Part shown: one piece after another, positions 23,997-33,706 of the stretch | Layout of the letters: the number at the start of each line of letters is the position of its first letter | Numbering within the stretch: position 1 is the first letter of the stretch | Assembly: GCA_964622545.1 (NCBI GenBank) | Contig: CAZUQM010000031.1 | Location: forward strand, 16,676 to 80,675 | Origin: JAFGLZ01 sp964622545 | GTDB taxonomy: Bacteria; Planctomycetota; Phycisphaerae; UBA1845; JAFGLZ01 | Reading direction: 5' to 3' | DNA length: 64,000 bases | Position numbers and translations under genes: made by a program | The notes under the pieces: model-generated | Databases searched by the model: none | What the model saw: only the letters and a program-made list of their open reading frames with translations | What the model was told of the DNA's origin: nothing

Positions 23997-25700
23997 ATGA
24001 CTGCGGACGGCCCACGATCAACGGCACCCATACCGTTCTTTGGCCTGACGGTCTCAGGAAGGGCTACACCTGGCGTGACTGCTTCGTTTCGAACGTTTTT
24101 GCCGGCACATGAAGCGACCATCCTTCGTGTCGTGTGCGACCCGAACGACATACGCAGACGGACCGTGCGGGTCGAAGCGGTCGTGCTGCTGGTCGTCGTG
24201 GTCGTCGCGACACTCCACACCTTGACCTTCTTCAACCAGGCCTGCGACGACGGCTTCATCAGTCTGGGCTATGCCGAGCGGTGGGTGCAGGGCAGGGGGC
24301 TGACGCTCAACGACGTCGCGCCCTCCGAGGGCTACAGCAACTTCCTGTGGGTGGCCTTGATGGCCGGGGCCATGCTCGTCGGCCTGGACGCCGTGCTGAC
24401 GATGAAGCTCATCGGCCTGGCCTGCGCGGTGGGTGTGGCCGTCGGCGCGGCCCGGCTCGCTCGCGCCTGTGGCGGAGGACCTTGGAGGCAGCTCGGCGCC
24501 GGGCTCTTTGGCGCCCTGGCCACGCCCCTGGCCGTGTGGTCGATGCTGCTGCTCGAGACGCCGCTGTACGCGCTGGAGCTCGTGCTGCTGGCACTGTTCG
24601 CTCGGCGTCTCGTGCGGCGTTGGGGCCGGATCGGCTTCGCGCTGACGGCCGGCGCGACGGTGCTGACGCGCCCCGAAGGCGTTCTCGTCGCCGGCGGGTT
24701 GTGCGTGGCGTTGCTGTTGATCGGACAACGCTCGCGCGACGGGCGCCGCGGCCTGCTGATGGGTCTGCTGGCGGTCGTCGTGGTCGCGGCCGCGTACGAG
24801 GTCTTCCGCGTGAGCTACTTCGGCGCGTGGGTCGGCAACAGCGGCGTGCATAAGTGGCACCCGGCCGGGGTCAAGATGTTTTTCGAACGCGGGATCGACC
24901 ACCTGGCCCGGCTCACCCAGTTCCTCTGGGGGACGGGTTCGCTCTGGGTGTGGGCGCTGCTTCTCTGGCCGTTGGGGCTGAGGCGGACACGTCGGCGGCT
25001 TCGTCCGGTCGCCCTGGTCACGGCCGCGGCGGCGAGCTTTCACTTGCTGGTGGGCGGGGATAACGGGCCCTACTTCCGCTTCCTCGTCCCGGCGATCGCG
25101 CCGGCCGGTGTGCTGCTCAGCTTCGTCGGCGACGTCGGAGGCGGCGGCTCGGCGTTCAGGCGAATGCCCCGTGCCGTCGGTCCGGCGCTGACGGTGCTGC
25201 TCGGCGTCTCGGGCTCCGTCTCGATGCTCACCTGGCGGCCCTTGCCCAGCCACTTCTACGCCCGTCCGTCGCTGCTGCGGCCGACGGCCCACAGCGAGGT
25301 CGCGGCCTGGCTCACCGAGCATGCCGAAGCCGGCGATCGCGTCCTGCTGTCCGAGATGGGCCTCATTCCGTACGCCAGCGGCCTGGCCTGCTTCGATTAC
25401 CTGGGCCTCTGTGACCGGTTCATGTACGAGGGCACGACGTTCCGCCCCGAGCGCTTCGACGAGCATCGTCCCGCCTATGTCATCATCGGTTTCGAGGTCG
25501 GACAGGACGGTCGACTCGGCACGCGGACGCGGCCGGGCACGATGCTGTTTACGCTGCCGGCCTTCCAGGAGACCTTCCAGCCGGCGGCCGAGTTCCTTCT
25601 GCAGCGCGACCGCAGCATGATGGAGCGTGGCTACTACGGCGACGAGCCGCCTGGGGCGCAGGTGTGGTTCCGCATCTTCCGGCGGAGGGCGGGTCGGTAG
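23997..25700 (+). CDS. GT-C-fold membrane glycosyltransferase, AftB-like
   Basis: About 567 residues if the ATG at 23997 is used; the frame is open through the repeat upstream, and later GTG/TTG starts before residue 55 are possible. A first membrane helix (VVLLVVVVVATLHTL) is followed by NQACDDGFISLGYAERWVQG and PSEGYSNFLW. The DDxFI...GYSNFLW pattern is typical of the family around the mycobacterial arabinofuranosyltransferase AftB. About ten membrane helices follow, then a soluble C-terminal domain with GDRVLLSEMGLIPYASGL. Such enzymes use polyprenyl-phosphate-linked sugars and act on the outer face of the membrane. The acceptor is unknown. It converges with the GT2 gene. Confidence 0.75.
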   Translation: MTADGPRSTAPIPFFGLTVSGRATPGVTASFRTFLPAHEATILRVVCDPNDIRRRTVRVEAVVLLVVVVVATLHTLTFFNQACDDGFISLGYAERWVQGRGLTLNDVAPSEGYSNFLWVALMAGAMLVGLDAVLTMKLIGLACAVGVAVGAARLARACGGGPWRQLGAGLFGALATPLAVWSMLLLETPLYALELVLLALFARRLVRRWGRIGFALTAGATVLTRPEGVLVAGGLCVALLLIGQRSRDGRRGLLMGLLAVVVVAAAYEVFRVSYFGAWVGNSGVHKWHPAGVKMFFERGIDHLARLTQFLWGTGSLWVWALLLWPLGLRRTRRRLRPVALVTAAAASFHLLVGGDNGPYFRFLVPAIAPAGVLLSFVGDVGGGGSAFRRMPRAVGPALTVLLGVSGSVSMLTWRPLPSHFYARPSLLRPTAHSEVAAWLTEHAEAGDRVLLSEMGLIPYASGLACFDYLGLCDRFMYEGTTFRPERFDEHRPAYVIIGFEVGQDGRLGTRTRPGTMLFTLPAFQETFQPAAEFLLQRDRSMMERGYYGDEPPGAQVWFRIFRRRAGR

Positions 25701-25782
25701 CCTTGTCGCGCGATCGGCTTGTGCTGGTCCAGAGAGGCTCGACTTGTGACGAGGGGGGCGACGCCACCACGTGATGGGGGGA

Positions 25783-26688
25783 TCAGCCATCCTTGCCGTT
25801 GTCGGCCGAGCTGCCCCGCAGCGTCAGGCTCAGCAGATACCACGGCCAGGCCTTGGGGCTGCTGACATACTCCATGCTGCGGCGGAGCAGATGGACCGAC
25901 TCGGTGTAGTTGCCGGTCCGCGCGGTGGCCTTTCCGGCGGTGTAGAAGGTCTTGGCCAGGCGCCGGCGCGCCAGGTCGTCGGAGATGCGTCCTTCGCCGT
26001 GGCGCTGGTAGAAGCCCTCGAGCAGCTCGGCCTTGCGGGTGAGGAACTGCACGTTGCCGTTGCGGCTCAGGCTGCCGTTGTGGCTGCGACGCAAGCAGAG
26101 CGGCTTGGGCACGCTCACGAACGGATAGCGTAGGCTCAGCCGCAGCCAGAGCTCGTAGTCCTCGTTGGCCTGGAGCTGCTCGTCGAACCCGCCGGCCTCG
26201 AGAATCACCTTTCGCCTTGCGACCACGCACGAGGTGTGAATGAAGATACTCTCGAAGAGACGATCGACGACCTGCCCGCCGTGCTGACGCTTGACGTGTC
26301 CGCGGAGAACGCGGCCCGAGGAGTCGATCGTGCGGAAATCGCTGTATCCGAGCGCGGCATCGGGGCGGGCGTCTACCGCGCCGGCCACCTCCTCGAGGAA
26401 GTGGGGCTGCCACAGGTCGTCGGAATCGAGAAAGGCCACCAACGCGCCACGGGCTTCGGCGACGGCGTGGTTTCGGGCGGCCGAGGCCCCTCGGTGTTCT
26501 TGCTCGAGGAAGCGAATCGGTTCGGATCGGTCGGCAACGAGCTCGTGGGTACCGTCGGTACTGCCGTCGTCGATGACCACGATTTCGTAATCGCGGAAGG
26601 TCTGCTTGGTGATACTGTCCAGAGTCTGTCCGAGCAGATCGGCGCGGTTGTACGTTGGGATGATCACGCTGACGAGAGGGCGGGACAT
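25783..26688 (-). CDS. Family 2 glycosyltransferase
   Basis: A 301-residue protein. The GT-A fold is clear: VSVIIPTYNRADLL at the start, IVVIDDGSTDGT, GASAARNHAVAEARG and the metal-binding DxD-like LDSDD. No membrane helix is seen, so it is a cytoplasmic transferase using a nucleotide sugar, likely for surface polysaccharide or glycoprotein. The region after about residue 200 (LCLRRSHNGSLSRNGNVQFLTRKAEL) fits the acceptor side. The 3' end is 83 bp from the end of the membrane glycosyltransferase on the opposite strand. Confidence 0.85.
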   Translation of the reverse strand: MSRPLVSVIIPTYNRADLLGQTLDSITKQTFRDYEIVVIDDGSTDGTHELVADRSEPIRFLEQEHRGASAARNHAVAEARGALVAFLDSDDLWQPHFLEEVAGAVDARPDAALGYSDFRTIDSSGRVLRGHVKRQHGGQVVDRLFESIFIHTSCVVARRKVILEAGGFDEQLQANEDYELWLRLSLRYPFVSVPKPLCLRRSHNGSLSRNGNVQFLTRKAELLEGFYQRHGEGRISDDLARRRLAKTFYTAGKATARTGNYTESVHLLRRSMEYVSSPKAWPWYLLSLTLRGSSADNGKDG

Positions 26689-27185
26689 GACACCACCTTT
26701 CCGGTCCCACGGTGCGAGTCGCGGGACCTGCTCTCCATACCGGCGGATTGTCCTCTGTTAGGAGCCCGTATCGCCGTGACGTAGTGCCGCGCCACGACCT
26801 TGACCCACGGCGATGTTGATCGCGCCGAGGCGCGACCGGTCCCGGAATCGGACGTCCAAATCCGACGCCGGGAAGCGCTCCACCGAAGCGGGACTTGCAT
26901 TATGCTCATCCTGACGCTCCGGTTCAAGTGCAAAAGGTTGGGCCCGCCCAATTTCCGCTCAAACGTTCCGGTCCTCCTCAGCGAACACTTGACAGGACCG
27001 GGCGTACTCACTAAACAGTGGGATTTTCTACGGCGGCTGTTGCTTCCCTCGCCCGGGCTCGGGCATGGCGATGCGGTTGCGGAGGCTAGGCTGCTGCCAT
27101 CGCCCAACCCGGCTGGGACGTGAGGACGCGGCGGGTTGCCGTATGGCGTATTTCCCATTGTGACAGTAGGTTCGGGGCGTTCGTC
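26689..27185 (+). other. 497-bp divergent intergenic region, no gene
   Basis: It lies between the GT2 gene (minus) and the Gld-type ABC operon (plus). The sequence has no frame with recognisable product; the frame that leads into the ATPase begins upstream of the real start. A weak TTGCATTATGCT element near 26895-26906 might belong to a promoter. Confidence 0.4.
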
Positions 27186-28151
27186 ATGATTCAAGTGAAG
27201 AATCTGAGCAAGTCGTACGGACCGGTCAAGGCGGTCGACCATATCTCCTTCAAGATCGAAGAAGGGGAGATCGTGGGCTTCCTCGGTCCCAACGGCGCGG
27301 GCAAATCGACCACCATCCGAATCCTGACGTGCTTCATGCCGGCCACTGGCGGTTCGGCGACCGTCGCGGGCCACGACGTGTTCACCGAGTCGATGGAGGT
27401 CCGCAAGCAGATCGGTTACCTGCCCGAGTCGGTGCCGCTCTACCCAGAGATGCGGGTCCGCGAGTACCTCGCCTTCCGCGGCAAACTCAAGGGCATGACC
27501 GCCGATCAGCGCGTCGCCAGGATGAAGATTGTGGCCGAACGTACGCGCATCCAGGACTTCATCAACCGTCCGATCGGCCAACTGAGCCGCGGCATGCGTC
27601 AGCGCGTCGGCCTGGCCGAGGCCCTGCTGCACGATCCGAAGGTCCTCATCCTCGATGAGCCGACGGCGGGGCTCGATCCGACGCAGATCCGCGAGACGCG
27701 CATGCTGATCAAGGAGTTGGCCAAGGAGCACACGGTCCTGCTCAGCTCGCACATCCTGCCCGAGGTGGAGATGACGTGCGAGCGGGCCATCATCATCGCG
27801 GCCGGGCGCATCGTCGCCAGCGGCTCGCCCGGCGACCTCAAGGAGCGAATCACCGGCCGAAGCAGCCTGATCGCCGAGATCAAGGGCCCGGCCGAGGAGG
27901 TCAAGAAGGCCGTGGCCGGGCTGAGCGGTGTCGACAGCGTCGAGTCGAGCCTCGTCGACGGATGGAACCGGCTGGTGATCGAGGCCAAGGGCAAGGACGA
28001 CGTCCGCGAGGATATCTATCGCGTGGCCAGCAAGAACGATTGGCTGCTGCGGGAGATGCGTCGCGAGGTGGCCAGCCTCGAGGACTTCTTCATTCAGATC
28101 ACGGCTCAGCAGACTATCGAGCGCGAAGCTCAGAAGAGCTCAGACGAGTAG
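27186..28151 (+). CDS. ABC transporter ATPase, GldA/NatA type
   Basis: A 321-residue protein. The ATG at 27186 begins the conserved MIQVKNLSKSYGPVKAVD. Walker A is GPNGAGKST, the signature region is LSRGMRQRVGLAEALLHDP, Walker B is LILDEPTAGLDP, and the switch histidine is in LLSSHILPE. A C-terminal accessory region of about 90 residues (after residue 230) is typical of ATPases that pair with ABC-2 permeases such as gliding-motility GldA. It starts a four-gene operon with a permease, a GldG-like protein and a DUF4340 protein. The cargo is unknown. Confidence 0.85.
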   Translation: MIQVKNLSKSYGPVKAVDHISFKIEEGEIVGFLGPNGAGKSTTIRILTCFMPATGGSATVAGHDVFTESMEVRKQIGYLPESVPLYPEMRVREYLAFRGKLKGMTADQRVARMKIVAERTRIQDFINRPIGQLSRGMRQRVGLAEALLHDPKVLILDEPTAGLDPTQIRETRMLIKELAKEHTVLLSSHILPEVEMTCERAIIIAAGRIVASGSPGDLKERITGRSSLIAEIKGPAEEVKKAVAGLSGVDSVESSLVDGWNRLVIEAKGKDDVREDIYRVASKNDWLLREMRREVASLEDFFIQITAQQTIEREAQKSSDE

Positions 28152-28228
28152 GTACGGGTCTCGGTGCGGCTCGGGCGGCGCCGCGGCGCCGGACCCGATC
28201 CTCGCAGCCAGGCCCAGGAGGACCGAAC

Positions 28229-28957
28229 GTGCGAAACGTTCTAGCCCTGACGCAACGCGAGCTGTCGTCGTTCTTCTTCTCGCCGATCGCTTACGTCGTG
28301 TTGTTCGCCTTCACCTTCATGGTGGGGCTGCTGTTCGTGTTCCTGACCGAGAACTTCTCGCCCGGCAGCGAGGCCTCGCTCCGCGACACGTTCAACTGGC
28401 TCCCGCCGCTGCTCTGCGTGGCCGTGCCGCTGCTGACGATGCGGCTGCTCAGCGAGGAATACCGCAGCGGGACGATCGAGTCGCTCATGACCGCGCCGGT
28501 CAGCGACACCGAGGTCGTCCTGGGCAAGTTCTTCGGGGCGTACCTCGTGTACGTGATCATGCTGGCCTGCACGCTGCTCAACGTGGTGCTGCTGGCCCTC
28601 TTCGGCGAGCCGGACTACGGGCTGCTGGCCAGCGGCTACTTCGGCCTGCTGCTGATCGGCGCCCTCTTCGTGGCGATCGGCTTGTTCTTCAGCTCGATCA
28701 CGCGCAATCAGATCATCGCGGCCCTGCTGGGGGCCTTCTTCCTGCTGGTGCTCACCATCCTGGCGTGGATCATCGTCCAGTTCGCCAGCGTTGAGGGGCC
28801 GCTGCGGCTGGTGCTGCAGATGGTCTCGATCATGGACCGGTTCCAGTACTTCAACCGGGGCCTGGTCGACCTCAACAACCTGGTGTTCTTCGTTGGCGGC
28901 ACCGTGTTCTTTTTGTTTCTGGCCGTGAAGGTCGTGGAGTCTAGACGATGGCGGTAG
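28229..28957 (+). CDS. ABC-2 type permease, GldF-like
   Basis: A 242-residue membrane protein. I chose the GTG at 28229 because AGGAGG lies 7 nt upstream and the family N-terminus MRNVLALTQRELSSFFFSP begins there. Six hydrophobic segments are visible, for example YVVLFAFTFMVGLLFVFL, LLLIGALFVAIGLFF and VFFVGGTVFFLFLAVKVV. The cytoplasmic RLLSEEYRSGTIESLMTAP loop is the classic ABC-2 permease signature. It partners the ATPase upstream. The next gene starts 10 bp before its stop codon, indicating translational coupling. Confidence 0.85.
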   Translation: MRNVLALTQRELSSFFFSPIAYVVLFAFTFMVGLLFVFLTENFSPGSEASLRDTFNWLPPLLCVAVPLLTMRLLSEEYRSGTIESLMTAPVSDTEVVLGKFFGAYLVYVIMLACTLLNVVLLALFGEPDYGLLASGYFGLLLIGALFVAIGLFFSSITRNQIIAALLGAFFLLVLTILAWIIVQFASVEGPLRLVLQMVSIMDRFQYFNRGLVDLNNLVFFVGGTVFFLFLAVKVVESRRWR

Positions 28958-31191
28958 ACAATAGCGACAAGAAAGACACAGCCAAGGGCTCGAGTGGGCC
29001 GGTCCTGCGGTTTGAGGGACGTCAGTTCATCGTCGGAGCGAACGTGTTCGTGGCCGTCGTGCTGGCGGGCGCCCTGCTCGTCTTCGCGAACTATCTCGCC
29101 TTCAACTTCAATCAGAAGAGCGACTGGACCTCGACGGGCATCAACAGCCTCAGCGAGCAGACCCGCAAGCTGATGGATCGCCTCGATAAGAAGGTCACGC
29201 TCACGAGCCTCTACAGCACGCTCCAGGTGCCCGAGGCCGAGGCCGAGGCCAAGAAGTTCCGCACGGCCGTCGAGGACATGCTCGAGCTCTACCAGGCCGA
29301 GGCCCCGGGGCAGGTCGAGGTGGAGTTCATCAACCCCGCCAAGGACCGCGACAAGATCCTCGCGCTGATCGAGGATCTCCGCAGCAAGCCGGCCTATCAG
29401 GACGAGGCCAAGAAGCACCAGGAGCTGATTCAGGACTTCAACGGCAAGCTCGCCCCGCAGATCCTGGCGCTGCTGCAGGAGGACCTGGCGGTGCTCCAAG
29501 AGACGCTGGACGAGAACAGCGACCTCCAGAAGGTCCGCGAGTACACCATCATCATGCGGAACTGCCAGGTCCTCAGCCAGCAGCTCAACCAGGTCAAGCA
29601 GAGCGTGGCGAGCCTGACGGGCGACGAGCTGCCGAAGTACACCGCGGCCGTCGACGCGATCAAGGGTGTCTACGAGCAGATCAAGAGCGCGCTCAGCGAG
29701 GGCGGCAAGTGGATGGCCAAGGTGGATGCGTGGACCAAGCAGAACAAGGTCGATCCGCCCAAGAACGTCGACTTCTTCAAGAACGCGCCCCAGCGGTACG
29801 AGCCGATCATCGAGGAGATCCAGGCCCAGCTCGACAAGGCCAAGGACCTGCCCACCCTCAAGCTCGAGGAGCTCGACCGTCAGATCCAGCCGGACACGGT
29901 CATCGTCGAGACCGAGGAGGAGGCCCGTGTGATCGGCTTCGACGAGATGTGGCCCCCGCTTCGCCGCGGGCAGTTCGGCCAGGCCCAGGGCAGCCGCTTC
30001 GAGGATCGCCGCAACGCCGGCGAGGCCGAGATCAGCTCGGCGGTCCTGCAACTGACACAGAAGAAGCAGGCCGCGGTGGTGTTCGTTCGACACGGCGGCC
30101 AGCCGCTGTTCTTCGGCGGGATGATGATGGGCGGCGGCCAGGCCCCGTACGGCGCGGCCAAGGAGCGGCTCGAGAAGGCCAACTTCCTCGTCAAGGAATG
30201 GGACGTGGCGACCAAGAAGGAGCCACCGGAGTTCGAGGAGGACAAGCAGCCCGACCGGACGATCTGGGTGCTGCTCAAGCCCGAGGCGGCCCAGCCGCCG
30301 CAGAACATGCCGCCGCAGATGCGTCAGCGGCCGAAGATGTTCGGCCCGCAGGAGCAGGCCGCCGTGGAGCGGGCGATGGGCAGCGACCCGCGCGTGATGC
30401 TGGTCGCCGGCTGGGTGCCGCCCCCGCGGAACCCGATGATGATGGCCTCGCCGCCCAACTACGAGTACAACGATTGGCTCAAGACCCAGTGGGGCGTCGA
30501 GGTGCAGTTCAGCTACCCGGTGCTTCAAGGCATGAGCTTCGAGCCCGGCAAGCTACGCTTCAACCGCAACCCGTTCCAGATCACGGAGTATTCGCTGACC
30601 GACCATCCGATCACCGAGCCGTTGAAGGGCCTGCAAGGGGCCCTGCCCGAGGCCGCCCCGCTCAAGCGGACCGACAAGCCCGTCGACGGTGTTGAGCTGA
30701 CCGATCTGATCCTCGTGCCCGAGCGCGACACGATCTGGGCCGAGTCGGACATCAACAAGCTCGGCCAGCAGTACCAGAAGAACACCTTCGTCGTGATCGA
30801 CAAGTCGGACCTGACCGGTCCGTTCGCCCTGGGATTGGCCGGCGTCAAGACGCGCGAGGGCGAGACGGCATCCAAGATGGTGCTCATCTCCAGCCGGTCC
30901 TTCGCGACCGACCAGGTGGCCAACTCACGGGCCCTGGTGCAGATGGGCAACCGGATGATGCTGGCCCTGGCGAACCCCGCCAACATGGACCTGTTCGTCA
31001 ACGCCATTCAATGGCTCAACGACAACGAAGGGCAGATCGGCAAGGGCATCGAGACGCGCGATATCCCCCGACTGCACGAGCTGGAGAAGGACTCGACGGG
31101 CTACACCGTCTCGTGGATCGTGGCCGTGATCGTTTGGCCCCTCCTGGCCCTGGCGGCCGGTGTGGGCGTGTGGTTCGTTCGCAGGAGGTAG
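28948..31191 (+). CDS. GldG-like ABC transporter auxiliary protein
   Basis: A 747-residue protein with one N-terminal membrane helix (FVAVVLAGALLVFANYLAF) and one at the C-terminus (VAVIVWPLLALAAGVGVWFV) before an Arg tail. Between them is a large extracytoplasmic part that begins with the GldG hallmark of a short-lived-ligand style domain (INSLSEQTRKLMDRLDKKV, then VEVEFINP). The 160-330 region is Lys/Glu/Gln-rich and looks like long helices, and a low-complexity PQNMPPQMRQRP stretch follows. In Bacteroidetes GldA/F/G form a transporter needed for gliding; in planctomycetes the same set is common but its role is not settled. It overlaps the permease gene by 10 bp. Confidence 0.8.
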   Translation: MAVDNSDKKDTAKGSSGPVLRFEGRQFIVGANVFVAVVLAGALLVFANYLAFNFNQKSDWTSTGINSLSEQTRKLMDRLDKKVTLTSLYSTLQVPEAEAEAKKFRTAVEDMLELYQAEAPGQVEVEFINPAKDRDKILALIEDLRSKPAYQDEAKKHQELIQDFNGKLAPQILALLQEDLAVLQETLDENSDLQKVREYTIIMRNCQVLSQQLNQVKQSVASLTGDELPKYTAAVDAIKGVYEQIKSALSEGGKWMAKVDAWTKQNKVDPPKNVDFFKNAPQRYEPIIEEIQAQLDKAKDLPTLKLEELDRQIQPDTVIVETEEEARVIGFDEMWPPLRRGQFGQAQGSRFEDRRNAGEAEISSAVLQLTQKKQAAVVFVRHGGQPLFFGGMMMGGGQAPYGAAKERLEKANFLVKEWDVATKKEPPEFEEDKQPDRTIWVLLKPEAAQPPQNMPPQMRQRPKMFGPQEQAAVERAMGSDPRVMLVAGWVPPPRNPMMMASPPNYEYNDWLKTQWGVEVQFSYPVLQGMSFEPGKLRFNRNPFQITEYSLTDHPITEPLKGLQGALPEAAPLKRTDKPVDGVELTDLILVPERDTIWAESDINKLGQQYQKNTFVVIDKSDLTGPFALGLAGVKTREGETASKMVLISSRSFATDQVANSRALVQMGNRMMLALANPANMDLFVNAIQWLNDNEGQIGKGIETRDIPRLHELEKDSTGYTVSWIVAVIVWPLLALAAGVGVWFVRRR

Positions 31192-31198
31192 GCTGAGG

Positions 31199-33592
31199 AT
31201 GAACGTCAAGACGACGATGGTTCTATTGCTGGTGTTGGTCGTTGGCGTCGGGACGTACCTGATCGTCGCCCCCAAGAAGCCGGCGCCCGGTACGGCGGAC
31301 GCCGACGCCGAGCCGAAGAAGTCCGAGCCGATGTACGAGCTGGCCCAGCTCGTCAAGTTCGAGCTCGAGCGACCCGACAAGCCCAAGCTCGTCTTCGAGA
31401 AGCCGCTCAAGGCCGGCCAGACCGACCAGTACGACGACTGGCGGATGCTCGAGCCGGTCCAGGCCAAGACGAGCAACTGGGAGGTCAACTCCTTCGCTGA
31501 GAAGTTCAAGGCGCCCAAGAGCCTTCAGAAGTTCACGCCGGGGCAGGGGGGCTTCCCGACCGCCGAGAAATGCGGTCTGGCCGAGCCCCAAGCCGTGGTC
31601 ACCGTCACTGACAAGGCCGGCGCGAGCCGGACCCTCCAGATCGGCGCCCGCGTCTTCGGCAGCGACGAGACGTACGTCAAGCTCGCCGGCGAGGACCAGG
31701 CCTACGTGGCCGAGCTCAACGTCCGCGAGGACCTGAAGAAGGACGTCAAGAAGTTCCGCTCGAAGGACCTGTTCAGCTTCGACAAGGCCAACGCTGTCCA
31801 GGTCAAGATCGAGCACGAGGGCAAGATCTATACCGTCGTCAAGGGTGAGGGCGACAAGTGGGTGATCGACCAGCCCGTCGAGGCCGTCGCCGACAAGAGC
31901 AAGCTCGACAGCCTGCTGAGCGACATCCGATATCTCCGGGCCGACGACTTCATCGAGGACGAGCCGAAGAAGCTGACGCCCTTCGGCCTGGACAAGCCCA
32001 AGACCGCCGTCACCGTCACGGTCGAGAAGAAGATCACGAAGGAGAAGAAGGACGAGGGCGACGAGGCGCCCACGACGACCAAGGCCGCCGAGCCCGAGTT
32101 CGAGATCCAGCGGACCACCCACACCCTGGCCTTCGGGGGCGAGGCCGACCTGGAGGGCAAAAAGGTCTACGCCAAGCTCGGCGACAAGCCCTGGGTGGTC
32201 AGCGTTACCAAGACCAACTACGAGAAGGTCCAGCCGGACCTCGATGCGTGGCGGAACCCGCAGGTTACGCAGGCCAAGGTCCTCGACGCCCGCAAGATCA
32301 ATCTCAAGGTGGCGGGCAAGTCGATTACGCTCGAGAAAAAGGGCGGCACGTGGCGGATGGTCGCGCCTTCCAAGGGCAAGGTCGATGCCGCGGCCGTCAG
32401 CGACCTGCTCAGCACGCTCAACGGCTTGAAGGCCGTGAGCTGGGTCGACAAGCCCGGCAAGGACAAGGCCAAGTACGGCCTGGACAAGCCGCGGGCCGAG
32501 ATCACCCTCAACATCAAGGGCCAGCCCGCCGTCGAGCGGATCCTCGTCGGCGGCGACACCGAAAGCGGCATGCTGACCTACGTGCATCAGGCGGCCAGCC
32601 CGCCCGTGGCGGTGGTCAAGCTCGATCAGGCCAAGAAGCTGCTCGCACCGGTCTCGAGCTATCGCGACCGCAGCATCCTGACGCTGAGCAAGGCCCGCAC
32701 GGACAAGATCGAGCTGACGCGGAAGGGCCGGCCGGCGGTCGTGCTCGCCAAGCAGAAGGGCGCCTGGACGATGACCAAACCGGTCACGGCCGAGGCCGAC
32801 ACCGACGCCGTCAACGACCTGCTCGGCGAGTTGGCCTCGCTCAAGGCCACGCAGATCGCCGGCGAAGGCAAGCTCGCCGAGTTCGGGCTCGACAAGCCCG
32901 AGCTGACCCTGACCGTCACCGAGCAGCCGCCCAAGCCCAAACCGACGACCAAGAAGGCCTCGACCAAGCCGGCCACGACCAAGGCGGCTTCGACCAAACC
33001 GGCCAAGGGCAAGAAGGCAGCCACGAAAGCCGCCAAGAAGGCCAAGCCGACGGTCCATAAGCTGCTCGTGGCCAAGAAGGGCGACACGATCTACGCGGCG
33101 AGGCCCGGCGGCAAGCTGATCTACCAGCTCAGCCAGGCCACGTACGACAACCTGACGGCCGAGACGCACGATCGAAAGGTATTCGACTTCAAGGTCGATC
33201 AGGCCGTCGGCGTCGAGGTCGTCGGCGGCGTCAAGCCGCTGAAGTTCAAGAAGGACGGCGACGACTGGACGTACCTGCCCGACCCGCACCTGGCCGTCGA
33301 CGCCAAGAAGGTCAAGGACATGATCACGGCCCTGCGGGACCTCAAGGCCGAGGACTACGTGAGCTACACGGCCAAGGACCTCAAGCCGCACGGCCTGGAC
33401 AAGCCCGACATGACGGTGACGGTCCGGCTCGAGGGCGGCAAGACGCTGACGATGAAGCTCAGCAAGCCCGAGAAGGACGGCGGCCGCAAGGGCGTGCTTG
33501 CCGGCAAGGACATGCAGGGCAAGGTGTTCACCCTGACGAAGGCCGACATCGAGAAATTCGCTAAGGACATCAAGGACTTCGTCAAGAGCTAG
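31199..33592 (+). CDS. DUF4340-repeat protein of the Gld-type operon
   Basis: A 797-residue protein with AGGAGG and GAGG just upstream of the ATG. One N-terminal membrane helix (TMVLLLVLVVGVGTYLIV) is followed by a lysine-rich exterior. DUF4340-like units repeat about every 130-150 residues, each with strands such as LVFEKP...WRMLEPVQAKTSNWEVNS, then a late LRADDFIEDEP-style phrase that recurs as LKAVSWVDKPG, LKATQIAGEG and LKAEDYVSYTA. A Lys/Thr/Pro/Ala linker lies near residues 580-615. The family is regularly the last gene of GldA-F-G type operons in planctomycetes. Function unknown. A hairpin terminator follows at 33625. Confidence 0.8.
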   Translation: MNVKTTMVLLLVLVVGVGTYLIVAPKKPAPGTADADAEPKKSEPMYELAQLVKFELERPDKPKLVFEKPLKAGQTDQYDDWRMLEPVQAKTSNWEVNSFAEKFKAPKSLQKFTPGQGGFPTAEKCGLAEPQAVVTVTDKAGASRTLQIGARVFGSDETYVKLAGEDQAYVAELNVREDLKKDVKKFRSKDLFSFDKANAVQVKIEHEGKIYTVVKGEGDKWVIDQPVEAVADKSKLDSLLSDIRYLRADDFIEDEPKKLTPFGLDKPKTAVTVTVEKKITKEKKDEGDEAPTTTKAAEPEFEIQRTTHTLAFGGEADLEGKKVYAKLGDKPWVVSVTKTNYEKVQPDLDAWRNPQVTQAKVLDARKINLKVAGKSITLEKKGGTWRMVAPSKGKVDAAAVSDLLSTLNGLKAVSWVDKPGKDKAKYGLDKPRAEITLNIKGQPAVERILVGGDTESGMLTYVHQAASPPVAVVKLDQAKKLLAPVSSYRDRSILTLSKARTDKIELTRKGRPAVVLAKQKGAWTMTKPVTAEADTDAVNDLLGELASLKATQIAGEGKLAEFGLDKPELTLTVTEQPPKPKPTTKKASTKPATTKAASTKPAKGKKAATKAAKKAKPTVHKLLVAKKGDTIYAARPGGKLIYQLSQATYDNLTAETHDRKVFDFKVDQAVGVEVVGGVKPLKFKKDGDDWTYLPDPHLAVDAKKVKDMITALRDLKAEDYVSYTAKDLKPHGLDKPDMTVTVRLEGGKTLTMKLSKPEKDGGRKGVLAGKDMQGKVFTLTKADIEKFAKDIKDFVKS

Positions 33593-33624
33593 CTCCGCCG
33601 GACGTCGTCCTCCTTCCTAGTACC

Positions 33625-33671
33625 AACCAGAACGCCCATCCGATCGCGATGACCGGATGGGCGTCTTGGTT
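33625..33671 (+). terminator. Hairpin terminator of the Gld-type operon; copy 1 of a repeated 33-nt core
   Basis: An 18-bp stem with two central mismatches (arms 33625-33642 and 33654-33671). Bases 33632-33664 are identical to 34227-34259. It starts 33 nt after the DUF4340 stop codon, so it most likely terminates that operon. Confidence 0.75.
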
Positions 33672-33706
33672 AGCTGGTCAGCTGAATATGCTACGTCCGT
33701 CGAAGC

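Noticed and set aside
31223..33391. Very long minus-strand Leu/Gly/Arg-rich frame opposite the DUF4340 gene
   Set aside because: Typical antisense shadow of Lys/Asp/Glu-rich coding in GC-rich DNA; the plus-strand gene fits its operon.
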